Positions 32,176-39,782 of a stretch of 64,000 bases of DNA are shown piece by piece. Below the pieces are notes generated by a model. It had not been told where the DNA came from. It did not search any database and saw only the letters and a list, made by a program, of their open reading frames with translations. The DNA comes from Aliirhizobium wenxiniae (GTDB taxonomy: Bacteria; Pseudomonadota; Alphaproteobacteria; Rhizobiales; Rhizobiaceae): the NCBI RefSeq assembly GCF_019511445.1, contig NZ_JAEUAN010000002.1, positions 310,001-374,000 of the forward strand, in the 5' to 3' direction. A program made the position numbers and the translations under genes. How positions within the stretch are numbered: the first letter of the stretch is position 1; each line of letters begins with the position of its first letter.

Positions 32176-33822
32176 TCAATGAGCCGCGGCGAGATACTGA
32201 TGGATCGCGGCAACCACCACCGATCCCTCCCCCACCGCGGATGCCACGCGCTTGACGGAACCGGCACGCACGTCCCCCACGGCAAAGATACCCGGCTTGC
32301 TGGCAGCATAGGGATGCCGTGTCATGTCGTCTGATGACAGACCGGTACACACAAAACCATGGCCGTCGAGTTCCAGACAGCCATCGAGCCAGTCGGTATT
32401 GGGCTCCGCACCGATCATCACGAACAGGTTGGAGGCGTCGCAGCGGGAGGCCTGACCGGTTGAGCGGTCGATCCAGGTCACCGTTTCAAGCGCCTGCCCA
32501 CCATCCAGTTCGGTGATCTCGCAGCCTTCGCAAAGCGTGATATGCGGCGAAATCTTAATCCGCTGCACCAGATAGTCGGACATCGTTGCGGAAATCTGGC
32601 TGCGCACCAGCATGTGGACATGGCGCGCCGTTCGCGAGAGAAACACGGCTGCCTGCCCGGCCGAGTTACCACCGCCGACGATGACGACCTCCTGCCCCGA
32701 GCAGATCTGCCCTTCCATAGCGGTTGCCGCATATTGGATGCCCCGCCCCTCGAACCGGGCGTAGTTGGGAACATCGAGCTTGCGATATCGTGCGCCGGTC
32801 GCAACGACGACGGTTCTGGTATTGACCGAACGGCCATCGCTCAAACCCACGACATAAGGTGCGTTCGAACAATCCAGCGACGCTGCACTGCGCGAGACGC
32901 AAAGACGCGCGCCGAATTTTTGCGCCTGGATATGCGCCCGCCCGGCAAGCGCCAGCCCGGAAATGCCGGTCGGGAAACCGAGATAGTTTTCGATCTTGGA
33001 GGAGGTACCCGCCTGGCCACCCGGCGCCATGGTTTCCACCACCAGCGTCTTTAGCCCTTCCGAGGCGGCATAGACAGCCGAGGCAAGCCCGGCCGGTCCG
33101 GCGCCCAATACGACAACGTCATAAAGCGCACTATCTTCCGGCGGTTCGAAAAGCCCCAGTTCATCGGCCAGCATTTCGTTCGTCGGCTGCTTGAGAACGC
33201 CATGATCTGGCGTGATCAGAGCCGGTAGTTCATCCGGGCCGATCCCGAACCTCTGCAGGATCGCCGGCACATCGGGATCGTTCACACCCATAACGGTCAC
33301 GGGATAGAGATTGCGGATAAGGAACCGCTGTATGCCGAGAAGATCACCGCTTTCCCGGTGGCCAATCAGAATGCCGCCGCCTGTCGCGTGGCGCACGAAG
33401 CCCGCCCGGCGAAGAATGTAGGAACGGATGATTGTCTCGCCGATATCCGGCTCTCCGGTGATCAGCGCCCGAAATTTTTCGTGGCAGACTCGGATCACCC
33501 GCGAACCGGCAAGGCACAGGCCCGAGAGCAAAATGCTGCGATGGGTGAACATGTTCTGCTCACCGCTGAACTGGCCTCGCTTATAGCTGTAGAGATGATG
33601 CCGGCCCTTGATCGGATCGTCGGCGAACATCTGCAATTCGCCGTCCAGAACCAGAAGGAAATCGATCGAATGATCGCCCCGACGGAAGACATAAGTATCC
33701 TCCTCGACAAGCTCTTCCGTCCCATAAGGGCGAATGCGTTCGATCATCTCGTCAGTCAGCAACGGAAAGGTCTGGGCCGGGCGTATCCACGGATCGGTGG
33801 GATCGACAGGAAGATCGGGCAT
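32176..33822 (-). CDS. cNMP-binding domain fused to thioredoxin-reductase-like flavoprotein lacking CxxC
   Basis: A 548-residue fusion. Residues about 20-140 form a cyclic nucleotide-binding/CRP-type sensor (LVLDGELQMF, GQFSGEQNMF); residues about 232-545 are a two-dinucleotide-domain flavoprotein of the TrxB type, with GAGPAGLASAVYAA (FAD), VVATGARYRKLD, VVIVGGGNSAGQAAVFLS (NADPH) and a terminal GIFAVGDVRAGSVKRVASAVG. At the place of the redox CATC of TrxB the sequence is A365-A-T-A368, so both active cysteines are absent. It cannot reduce thioredoxin in the usual way. It may be a ligand-controlled NAD(P)H:acceptor reductase. The ZnF-UBP gene faces it. Confidence 0.88.
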   Translation of the reverse strand: MPDLPVDPTDPWIRPAQTFPLLTDEMIERIRPYGTEELVEEDTYVFRRGDHSIDFLLVLDGELQMFADDPIKGRHHLYSYKRGQFSGEQNMFTHRSILLSGLCLAGSRVIRVCHEKFRALITGEPDIGETIIRSYILRRAGFVRHATGGGILIGHRESGDLLGIQRFLIRNLYPVTVMGVNDPDVPAILQRFGIGPDELPALITPDHGVLKQPTNEMLADELGLFEPPEDSALYDVVVLGAGPAGLASAVYAASEGLKTLVVETMAPGGQAGTSSKIENYLGFPTGISGLALAGRAHIQAQKFGARLCVSRSAASLDCSNAPYVVGLSDGRSVNTRTVVVATGARYRKLDVPNYARFEGRGIQYAATAMEGQICSGQEVVIVGGGNSAGQAAVFLSRTARHVHMLVRSQISATMSDYLVQRIKISPHITLCEGCEITELDGGQALETVTWIDRSTGQASRCDASNLFVMIGAEPNTDWLDGCLELDGHGFVCTGLSSDDMTRHPYAASKPGIFAVGDVRAGSVKRVASAVGEGSVVVAAIHQYLAAAH

Positions 33823-33872
33823 GCAAAGCTCCCCACCAGAAAATCAACCAAGGATTGCAGTTTTTATCAATG

Positions 33873-33902
33873 AAAAGCCGGCATCCGCAAACGGATGCCG
33901 GC
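33873..33902 (-). terminator. Rho-independent terminator after dps
   Basis: Perfect 11-bp stem GCCGGCATCCG / CGGATGCCGGC with a 4-nt loop and TTTTC on the minus strand, beginning 11 bp after the dps stop. Confidence 0.88.
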
Positions 33903-33912
33903 GCAGGAGGCA

Positions 33913-34431
33913 TTACTTGTTGGTGTCGCGCAGGATCTCGAACAGGAACCAGGCGCGCTTTTCCGACTCGTCGATCCAGTTTTCGAGAAGGCTGGCTGTG
34001 CCGACATCGTTGTGTTCGTCGCAAACATCATGCAGCTCGCGCATGCTGGCAATGAGGGCCGCATTGTCCTCGCGCAGTTCCGCCAGCATTTCATGCGGAT
34101 GGACGAAATCGGCATCATTGTCCTCGATGCGCTGCTTGCGGGAAATATCGCCGATCGAGCGCAGCGTGTTGCCGCCGATCTTGCGGACGCGTTCGGCCAG
34201 CGGATCGGTCATCGCGAGAAGCTCGTCGCCGTGGTCATCGAGCATCAGATGGAAATCACGGAAATTTACGCCGGACATATGCCAGTGGAAATTCTTGGTC
34301 TTGAGGTAAAGCGCGAAGACATCCGCGAGCAACGCATTGGCTCCGCCGGAAATGTCCTTGGTTGCCTCGGCGCCAAGACCCGTCGGGGTCTTGAGATCTG
34401 CCGAGCGGCGAGATTTGGCGGTCTGTTCCAT
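33913..34431 (-). CDS. dps: DNA starvation/stationary-phase ferritin-like protein Dps
   Basis: A 172-residue Dps-family protein, a four-helix-bundle that assembles as a dodecamer, oxidises Fe(II) with peroxide and protects DNA. Ferroxidase ligands are visible in KTKNFHWHMSGVNFRDFH and LDDHGDELLAMTDPLAERV (the inter-subunit H, D and E). The start at 34431 is preferred because AAGGA lies 5-10 nt upstream; an in-frame ATG at 34446 gives five more residues. It lies 26 bp after the small protein gene at 34458, with which it probably shares an RpoE2-type promoter (34689-34715). Confidence 0.92.
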   Translation of the reverse strand: MEQTAKSRRSADLKTPTGLGAEATKDISGGANALLADVFALYLKTKNFHWHMSGVNFRDFHLMLDDHGDELLAMTDPLAERVRKIGGNTLRSIGDISRKQRIEDNDADFVHPHEMLAELREDNAALIASMRELHDVCDEHNDVGTASLLENWIDESEKRAWFLFEILRDTNK

Positions 34432-34457
34432 GATCATATCCTTCATTGAGATTTGAA

Positions 34458-34643
34458 TTACGCGGTTCTGAACGACCCCGGCGGATCGCTTGCGGGAAAC
34501 GTCTCGCGCAACGCCTCGTCGACATCCTCATCGGTTTCGACATGACCTGCGGGCGCTCTCGCAACGACGAGATCGAGCGGTTCAGGCAGGCTTTCGAGAC
34601 CGTCACGCAGAACGTCTTCCGCGTCTTGACGCTTGTTCGTCAT
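34458..34643 (-). CDS. Small acidic protein with C-terminal TFPASDPP motif
   Basis: A 61-residue hypothetical protein. The C-terminus (DEALRETFPASDPPGSFRTA) carries the ETFPASDPP signature found in small proteins near stress genes of rhizobia and other alphaproteobacteria. GGAGGC precedes the ATG, and an RpoE2-type promoter lies 46 bp upstream. No enzyme motif or membrane segment is present. Its position just ahead of dps suggests a general-stress function. The molecular role is unknown. Confidence 0.82.
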   Translation of the reverse strand: MTNKRQDAEDVLRDGLESLPEPLDLVVARAPAGHVETDEDVDEALRETFPASDPPGSFRTA

Positions 34644-34688
34644 GTCATGCCTCCGGTTTTGCTGCGAACACCCACGCCGTCGCTCTGG

Positions 34689-34715
34689 AAACTGAGATTA
34701 CGGCGTTTGCGTTCC
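34689..34715 (-). promoter_or_regulatory. RpoE2/EcfG-type stress promoter
   Basis: On the minus strand GGAAC (34715-34711), 19 bp spacer, then TTT (34691-34689), fitting the S. meliloti RpoE2 consensus GGAAC-N18-19-TT. It is 46 bp upstream of the small protein gene and would drive that gene and dps. Confidence 0.6.
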
Positions 34716-34936
34716 ACTGATGGGACAATATCGCTCTGCCCTGCCCGCGACTTGGACAAATCCATCTGCGCGAACAGTGCAGCCTGCTTTCCGATGGCAA
34801 CCCAAACGAGCCGGTTGCGTAATTTTGGACAATTCAGGATTATTTCAGAGAAGCATATCACGAAATTCTCCGATAGTCTGTCGCGAGAATGGGGCAATAG
34901 CGACCAAGGCTGAACGGTCGACCGAAGGGGCGGGAC

Positions 34937-36517
34937 TTGCAAAGCGACATGACGAATTGGATGCGGCGAGCCGGGGACCGCTCTGACACCGCAGGCAGCC
35001 GTAGATATCGCGTGGCGTTCGGTATCACCTCAGGGCTTGCCATCTTCGCCATTGACACCTTCACCACTCTGGCAAGCGCAGTCGCCGTGCTTTACGTGCT
35101 GGTCATCGTGCTCGCCGGCGATCTCGGCAGCAAACGCATCATCCGGGCGACCTCCGCCGTCTGCGCAATCCTCACGCTTATCAGCTTTGCCACCTCGCAC
35201 GGACAGGATCTGGAATCCCAGGCGACCTTACGCCTGCTGTTCAGCCTCGCCGCCAATATCGTGACGACACTTCTCCTGTTGCGCCGCGTCGGCGACGAAG
35301 CGGCGCTGAAGGAAAGCGAACATCGCTACCGGACGATTTTCGAAACGCTGGCGATCGCGATCTGGGAAAACGACTTTCGCCAGGTGAAGACAGAGCTCGA
35401 CAAGCTGCGCGAACGCGGCATCGTCGATATACGCCTGTATCTTGCGGATCATCCCGACTTTGTCGTCGACATGCGCAAAGCCGTGCGGATTACCGACGTC
35501 AACCAGACAGCACTCAAGCTGATGGGCGTTCCATCCAAGGAGGAATTCTTCCGCACGCTTGACGACTTTCTTCCCGACAACGACGGTGGTTTCGCGCATT
35601 TTCTGACTGGCATTTTCGAAGGCCAGACCGAATTCCAGTCGGAAACCATTGTGCGCAGCCGGGATGGCCGCCTGATACCGATCCTGGTTGCGTTGAGTTT
35701 TCCGAAAGACGGCTCCGGCCTCGACCGCATACAGGCAAGCATCGTCGACATGACCGAGCGCCATCAGTTTCAGGAAGCGCTGGAAACGTCCCGGCAGGAA
35801 CTGGAACAGGCGTCCCGCGCGGCAATGATCGGCGAAATTTCGGCCTCGATTGCCCATGAGGTCAACCAGCCGCTTTCGGCGATCATGACCTTCGTTCAAG
35901 CCGGAACGCGCTGGCTGAACCGGCAGCCGCCGGATATCGATGAGGCTAAGCTCGCGCTGCAGGATGCCGTAGTGGCAACCGAACATGCAGCCCAGGTGGT
36001 TAAGCGCGTGCGGATGCTGCTCGGAAAATCGAAATCGGAAGATACCGAAGTGACGGTCGATGCCGCGATCTCCGATGCCGTTCAGCTGAAACAGAAGGAA
36101 CTTGCAACTGACGGAGTGCAGGTGAGCCTTTCGCTGATGGCGCAGGGCGGAGCCGTTCGAGGTGACCGCGTTCTGCTGCAGCAGGCTTTCCTGAATATCA
36201 TATCCAACGCGATGCACGCGATGGAGACGGCAGACGCCCGCACGCTTTCAATCCATAGCAGCCTTACCGACGATGGCATCACCATACGCTTTACCGATAG
36301 CGGTGCGGGTCTGGGTTCGATCGCGCCGGAAACCCTGTTCAAGCCGTTCAATACGACCAAGCCGAATGGCATGGGTCTTGGCCTTGCCATGTGCCGCTCG
36401 ATCATGATGGCGCATAGTGGCACGATCTCGATCCGCGACCGGGCGGACGGACCAGGCGCGGTCGTCGAGGTCAGGCTGCCGCTTGCAGCGGACGAAGCGG
36501 TGCCGCTGACTGCGTGA
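34937..36517 (+). CDS. Membrane-anchored sensor histidine kinase (HPK4, PAS domain)
   Basis: A 526-residue kinase. Three N-terminal membrane helices (about 26-60, 68-86, 97-116), a PAS-like region (about 122-275), HisKA with phospho-accepting H307 in SIAHEVNQPLSAIM, and an HATPase domain with NIISNAMHAM (N box), FTDSGAGLG (G1), FKPFNTTKPNGMGLGLAMC (F and G2). The HEVNQPL H-box and missing response receiver are typical of FixL/DctB/TodS-like kinases that pair with FixJ-type regulators; one is at 30745. The start may be TTG at 34937 or ATG at 34949. The input signal is unknown; the PAS lacks the heme histidine region recognisable in FixL. Confidence 0.88.
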   Translation: MQSDMTNWMRRAGDRSDTAGSRRYRVAFGITSGLAIFAIDTFTTLASAVAVLYVLVIVLAGDLGSKRIIRATSAVCAILTLISFATSHGQDLESQATLRLLFSLAANIVTTLLLLRRVGDEAALKESEHRYRTIFETLAIAIWENDFRQVKTELDKLRERGIVDIRLYLADHPDFVVDMRKAVRITDVNQTALKLMGVPSKEEFFRTLDDFLPDNDGGFAHFLTGIFEGQTEFQSETIVRSRDGRLIPILVALSFPKDGSGLDRIQASIVDMTERHQFQEALETSRQELEQASRAAMIGEISASIAHEVNQPLSAIMTFVQAGTRWLNRQPPDIDEAKLALQDAVVATEHAAQVVKRVRMLLGKSKSEDTEVTVDAAISDAVQLKQKELATDGVQVSLSLMAQGGAVRGDRVLLQQAFLNIISNAMHAMETADARTLSIHSSLTDDGITIRFTDSGAGLGSIAPETLFKPFNTTKPNGMGLGLAMCRSIMMAHSGTISIRDRADGPGAVVEVRLPLAADEAVPLTA

Positions 36518-36526
36518 TGCCTGCCG

Positions 36527-37300
36527 CTACACGTTTGAGGACGGCAGTTTTGCTAAAGCCGCTTTCAGCGCCACGCCGCTGACGCGGGTCTTCACCATGT
36601 CCTTGACCAGCGCGGCAATAATTTCGGCGGCTTCGCGGATCGGCAGACCGCCATCGCGGATATTGGAAACGCAGTTGCGGCCGGAATCCGGGTTTCCCGA
36701 CTTCGGACCATAGGTGATGTAAGCACCGAGACTATCGGCAGCGGAAAGCCCCGGACGTTCACCGACAAGCACGATGGTTAGCCTTGTCCCAAGCGCCTCA
36801 CCGGTGGGATCACCGAGCGCCACCCTTGCCTGGCTGGCGAGCACGATCGGCGCCGTCGAGAGGTTAAACGCAGCTAGTTTCGGCATGAGCGCTTCGATCA
36901 ACGGCACGGCATTGAGATCGACGGCGCTGGACGACAACCCGTCTGCCACGACAATCGCGACGTCATAGCCCTTAGCCGATCCCGCCTGTTTCAACCGCTC
37001 GGCCGACTCCACCGAAAGCATCCGCCCGAGATCCGGCCGACGCACATAGATGCTGCGATCGGTGGCCATGCTGTCAACCTTCACCACCGAGAGGCCGAGA
37101 CGGTTGAGCCGATCGGTGAGCAAGCCACGGTCAACGCTGGTCCACACCGCTTCGCGTGCCCGCGCATGGTCGAGCAGAAAGGAAAGCTGCGCTCGTGTCG
37201 GAAGACCCGCGCCATGGCGACCGAGCGAAACGCGCGCATCGGTCATTTCCCTGAGGTCCAACGTCTTCTCGGCAGCGGAGGGTTCGATCACCTTTGCCAT
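36527..37300 (-). CDS. eutC: Ethanolamine ammonia-lyase small subunit EutC
   Basis: A 257-residue EutC. Family blocks: ARVSLGRHGAGLPTRAQLSFL, DHARAREAVW, VRRPDLGRML, IVVADGLSSSAV and NCVSNIRDGGLPI. With EutB it forms the adenosylcobalamin-dependent lyase that converts ethanolamine to acetaldehyde and ammonia. The start at 37300 has GGAGCC upstream and sits 1 nt after the eutB stop, so translation is coupled. The gene ends 9 bp from the convergent kinase gene. Confidence 0.96.
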   Translation of the reverse strand: MAKVIEPSAAEKTLDLREMTDARVSLGRHGAGLPTRAQLSFLLDHARAREAVWTSVDRGLLTDRLNRLGLSVVKVDSMATDRSIYVRRPDLGRMLSVESAERLKQAGSAKGYDVAIVVADGLSSSAVDLNAVPLIEALMPKLAAFNLSTAPIVLASQARVALGDPTGEALGTRLTIVLVGERPGLSAADSLGAYITYGPKSGNPDSGRNCVSNIRDGGLPIREAAEIIAALVKDMVKTRVSGVALKAALAKLPSSNV

Positions 37301-37301
37301 G

Positions 37302-38693
37302 TCAGGCTCCAATAAATGCGCTTTGGCGGACATAGTTGGAAAGCGCTGCCGGCTCGCCGATCAAAGCGCCGTTGCGATCCGTCAGCCCGATCTCGGCAAG
37401 CCACTGTTCGAACTCCGGCGCAGGTGGCCGTTTCAGCGTCTCGCGGCAATAGACGGCATCGTGATGCGACAGGGACTGATAGTTCAACATGATGTCGTCG
37501 GCACCGGGAACGGTGATGACGAAGTTGACATTGGCCGCGCAGAGCAGCGTCAGCAGCGTATCCATGTCTTCCTGATCGGCATCCGCATGGTTAGTGTAGC
37601 AAACATCGACGCCCATCGGCAGGCCGAGCAGCTTGCCGCAGAAATGATCCTCGATACCGGCGCGGATGATCTGCTTGCCGTTGAACAGGTATTCCGGGCC
37701 GATGAAGCCGACGACGGTATTGACGAGCAGCGGATCGAACTCACGGGCGACCGCATAGGCGCGCACTTCCATCGTCTGCTGATCGACGCCGAAATGTGCG
37801 TCGGCGGACAGGGCCGCGCCCTGCCCCGTTTCGAAATACATGACATTCGCCCCCGGCATGCCACGGTTCAGCGATCGCCCCGCCTCATGCGCCTCCTTCA
37901 AGAGGGCGAGATCGACGCCGAAACCGCGATTGGCCTTTTCCGACCCCGCCACCGACTGGAAGACCAGATCGACCGGCGCGCCCCGTTCAATCGCTTGGAT
38001 CGCCGTCGTCACATGGCCGAGACAGCAGGTCTGGGTCGGGATCGCCAGTTTCTCCCGTAGTTCGTCGAGCAGCGAGACGATGCGGATATAGTCATCCGTC
38101 GCATCGGTCGCCGGATTGACGCCGATCACCGCATCGCCCGATCCCATCAGCAGGCCATCGATCGCCGAAGCGATGATGCCGCGGCTGTCGTCGGTCGGGT
38201 GGTTCGGCTGGTTGCGGGTGGAAAGCCGCCCCGCAAGCCCGATCGTGTTGCGGAAACGGGTTACGACACGGCGCTTGGCGGACACGGCGATCATGTCCTG
38301 CAGCCGCATGATTTTCGACACGGCGGCAACCATTTCAGGTGTCAGTCCCCAGGTAACGGCCTCCAGCCGGTCATGAGTCGTCTCGGGCTTGAGCAGCCAT
38401 TCGCGGAATTCGCCGACGGTGAGCGACGAGACCGCGGAAAACGCCGCCGGATCATGCCGTTTGGCGATCAGCCGGGAAACCTCGTCATCATCGGACGAGA
38501 TCAGTTCCTCGCCGAGAAACGCCTTCAGCGGCAGGTCGGCGAGCGCCATCTGCGCCGCAAGCCGTTCGACCGGGCCATCCGCGGCAATCCCCGCCAACTG
38601 GTCCCCCGAGCGCTCCGGCGTCGCCTTCGCCAGCAGGTCCCTCAGGTCGGCAAAGCGAAATACGGTCTGTTCGATGGTGGTCGTGTAGGACAT
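37302..38693 (-). CDS. eutB: Ethanolamine ammonia-lyase large subunit EutB
   Basis: A 463-residue TIM-barrel catalytic subunit. Diagnostic sequence: EVSRLIAKRHD, WLLKPETTHDRLEAVTWGLTPE broken by motif WGLTPEMVAAVSKIM, RFRNTIGLAGRLSTRNQPNHPTDD, DAVIGVNPATD and CLGHVTTAIQAIERGAPVDL. It binds adenosylcobalamin and ethanolamine. No microcompartment shell, eutD, eutE or eutH homologue is in the window, so this is a cytosolic two-gene system. Acetaldehyde could be used by the aldehyde dehydrogenase at 50460. The upstream region shows no cobalamin riboswitch that I can recognise. Confidence 0.97.
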   Translation of the reverse strand: MSYTTTIEQTVFRFADLRDLLAKATPERSGDQLAGIAADGPVERLAAQMALADLPLKAFLGEELISSDDDEVSRLIAKRHDPAAFSAVSSLTVGEFREWLLKPETTHDRLEAVTWGLTPEMVAAVSKIMRLQDMIAVSAKRRVVTRFRNTIGLAGRLSTRNQPNHPTDDSRGIIASAIDGLLMGSGDAVIGVNPATDATDDYIRIVSLLDELREKLAIPTQTCCLGHVTTAIQAIERGAPVDLVFQSVAGSEKANRGFGVDLALLKEAHEAGRSLNRGMPGANVMYFETGQGAALSADAHFGVDQQTMEVRAYAVAREFDPLLVNTVVGFIGPEYLFNGKQIIRAGIEDHFCGKLLGLPMGVDVCYTNHADADQEDMDTLLTLLCAANVNFVITVPGADDIMLNYQSLSHHDAVYCRETLKRPPAPEFEQWLAEIGLTDRNGALIGEPAALSNYVRQSAFIGA

Positions 38694-38869
38694 GCAGGAT
38701 CAACCCGTAAAATGCGTGCGCGATCGGCCTTTCCGAAAACTCAGGCCCCTCCAAGCCATCGTTCCATCACGATTAAGCACGACAAACGCAACGCTTTTCA
38801 AGCGCAATATTGGCAAGGCCTACCGCGCCGCCTGCTTGACCTCTCCGCGCAGTCCAATATCTACGCCGC

Positions 38870-39670
38870 ATGGATTCTCAAGGCACACCAGACACGTCCC
38901 GTTTCGATATCAACGCGCTGCGGGAAACCATCCGTCGCATCGCCAAGGGCCGCGACACCTGGGCCTTGCGCTGGCAGGCGCTGCTTGCCTTCATCGATAT
39001 CTGTATTCTCGCCTTCTTCCTGCTCGGACCCTATCTGCGCGACGGGCCGTCCTATCTCATCATCGATTACATGATCGCCATCTGGATCGCGACGGAACTG
39101 GCAGCTCGTTCGCTTGCGGCCCCCTCGCTCGGCAGGTTCATGAAAATGCCGATGACCTGGGTCGACCTCATCATTCTGGCGACGCTTCTTTTTCCCGACA
39201 CGCTGTTCAACTTCGCCTTTTTGCGGGTCATGCGCATCTGGGCAATCGGCAGGAGCCCGCTCCTGAAGGAATTGATGCGGCGCTTCGGCTGCCTGCATCT
39301 GGAAGACGTGACACGTGCCAGCCTGAACTTCGTCGTTTTCCTCTTCATGGTCACCGGATTCGTCTACACGACATTCTTTTATGACCGTCCGAGCGGCGAA
39401 GGTTTCGTCGATGCGCTCTATTTCACGGTCGCGACGATCACCACGACCGGCTTCGGCGACATCACGCTTCCCGGCACGCTCGGCAAGCTGACTTCCGTCA
39501 TCACCATGATCATCGGCATCTCGCTCTTTGTCAGACTGGCACAGGCGATCGTGCGGCCGAACAAGGTGCGCTTCCCCTGTCCCGAATGCGGGCTCCAGCG
39601 CCATGATACCGATGCCGTTCACTGCAAGGCCTGCGGTCACCTGTTGAACATTCCGGATGAAGGCCACTGA
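38870..39670 (+). CDS. Voltage-gated-type potassium channel with C-terminal zinc ribbon
   Basis: A 266-residue ion-channel protein. Six hydrophobic segments (S1-S4 region about 35-125, S5 about 152-170, S6 about 205-225). Pore helix and filter VATITTTGFGDIT, with TTTGFGD at 191-197: a K+-selective filter with F in place of the usual V/Y. S4 has few regular arginines, so voltage sensitivity is doubtful. The C-terminus has a four-cysteine zinc ribbon (CPEC at 237-240, CKAC at 252-255), an unusual cytoplasmic module. It is divergent from eutB, with no evident functional tie. Confidence 0.87.
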   Translation: MDSQGTPDTSRFDINALRETIRRIAKGRDTWALRWQALLAFIDICILAFFLLGPYLRDGPSYLIIDYMIAIWIATELAARSLAAPSLGRFMKMPMTWVDLIILATLLFPDTLFNFAFLRVMRIWAIGRSPLLKELMRRFGCLHLEDVTRASLNFVVFLFMVTGFVYTTFFYDRPSGEGFVDALYFTVATITTTGFGDITLPGTLGKLTSVITMIIGISLFVRLAQAIVRPNKVRFPCPECGLQRHDTDAVHCKACGHLLNIPDEGH

Positions 39671-39782
39671 CGAGGTCCATATGCTTTCCGCAATGACGGA
39701 TGCAAGCGTCTTCCGTGTCGTATATCGACTGGGCCGTAACACGAACTGTCGTTAATCTCCCCCGCATATTCAGGAGACGGCA

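Noticed and set aside
38736..38765. RpoE2-type promoter before eutB
   Set aside because: GGAAC is present on the minus strand but the TT follows after 21 bp, outside the 18-19-bp spacing.
38694..38869. Cobalamin riboswitch before eutB
   Set aside because: The 176-bp region shows no B12-box-like segment or multi-stem structure I could recognise; a covariance search was not possible.
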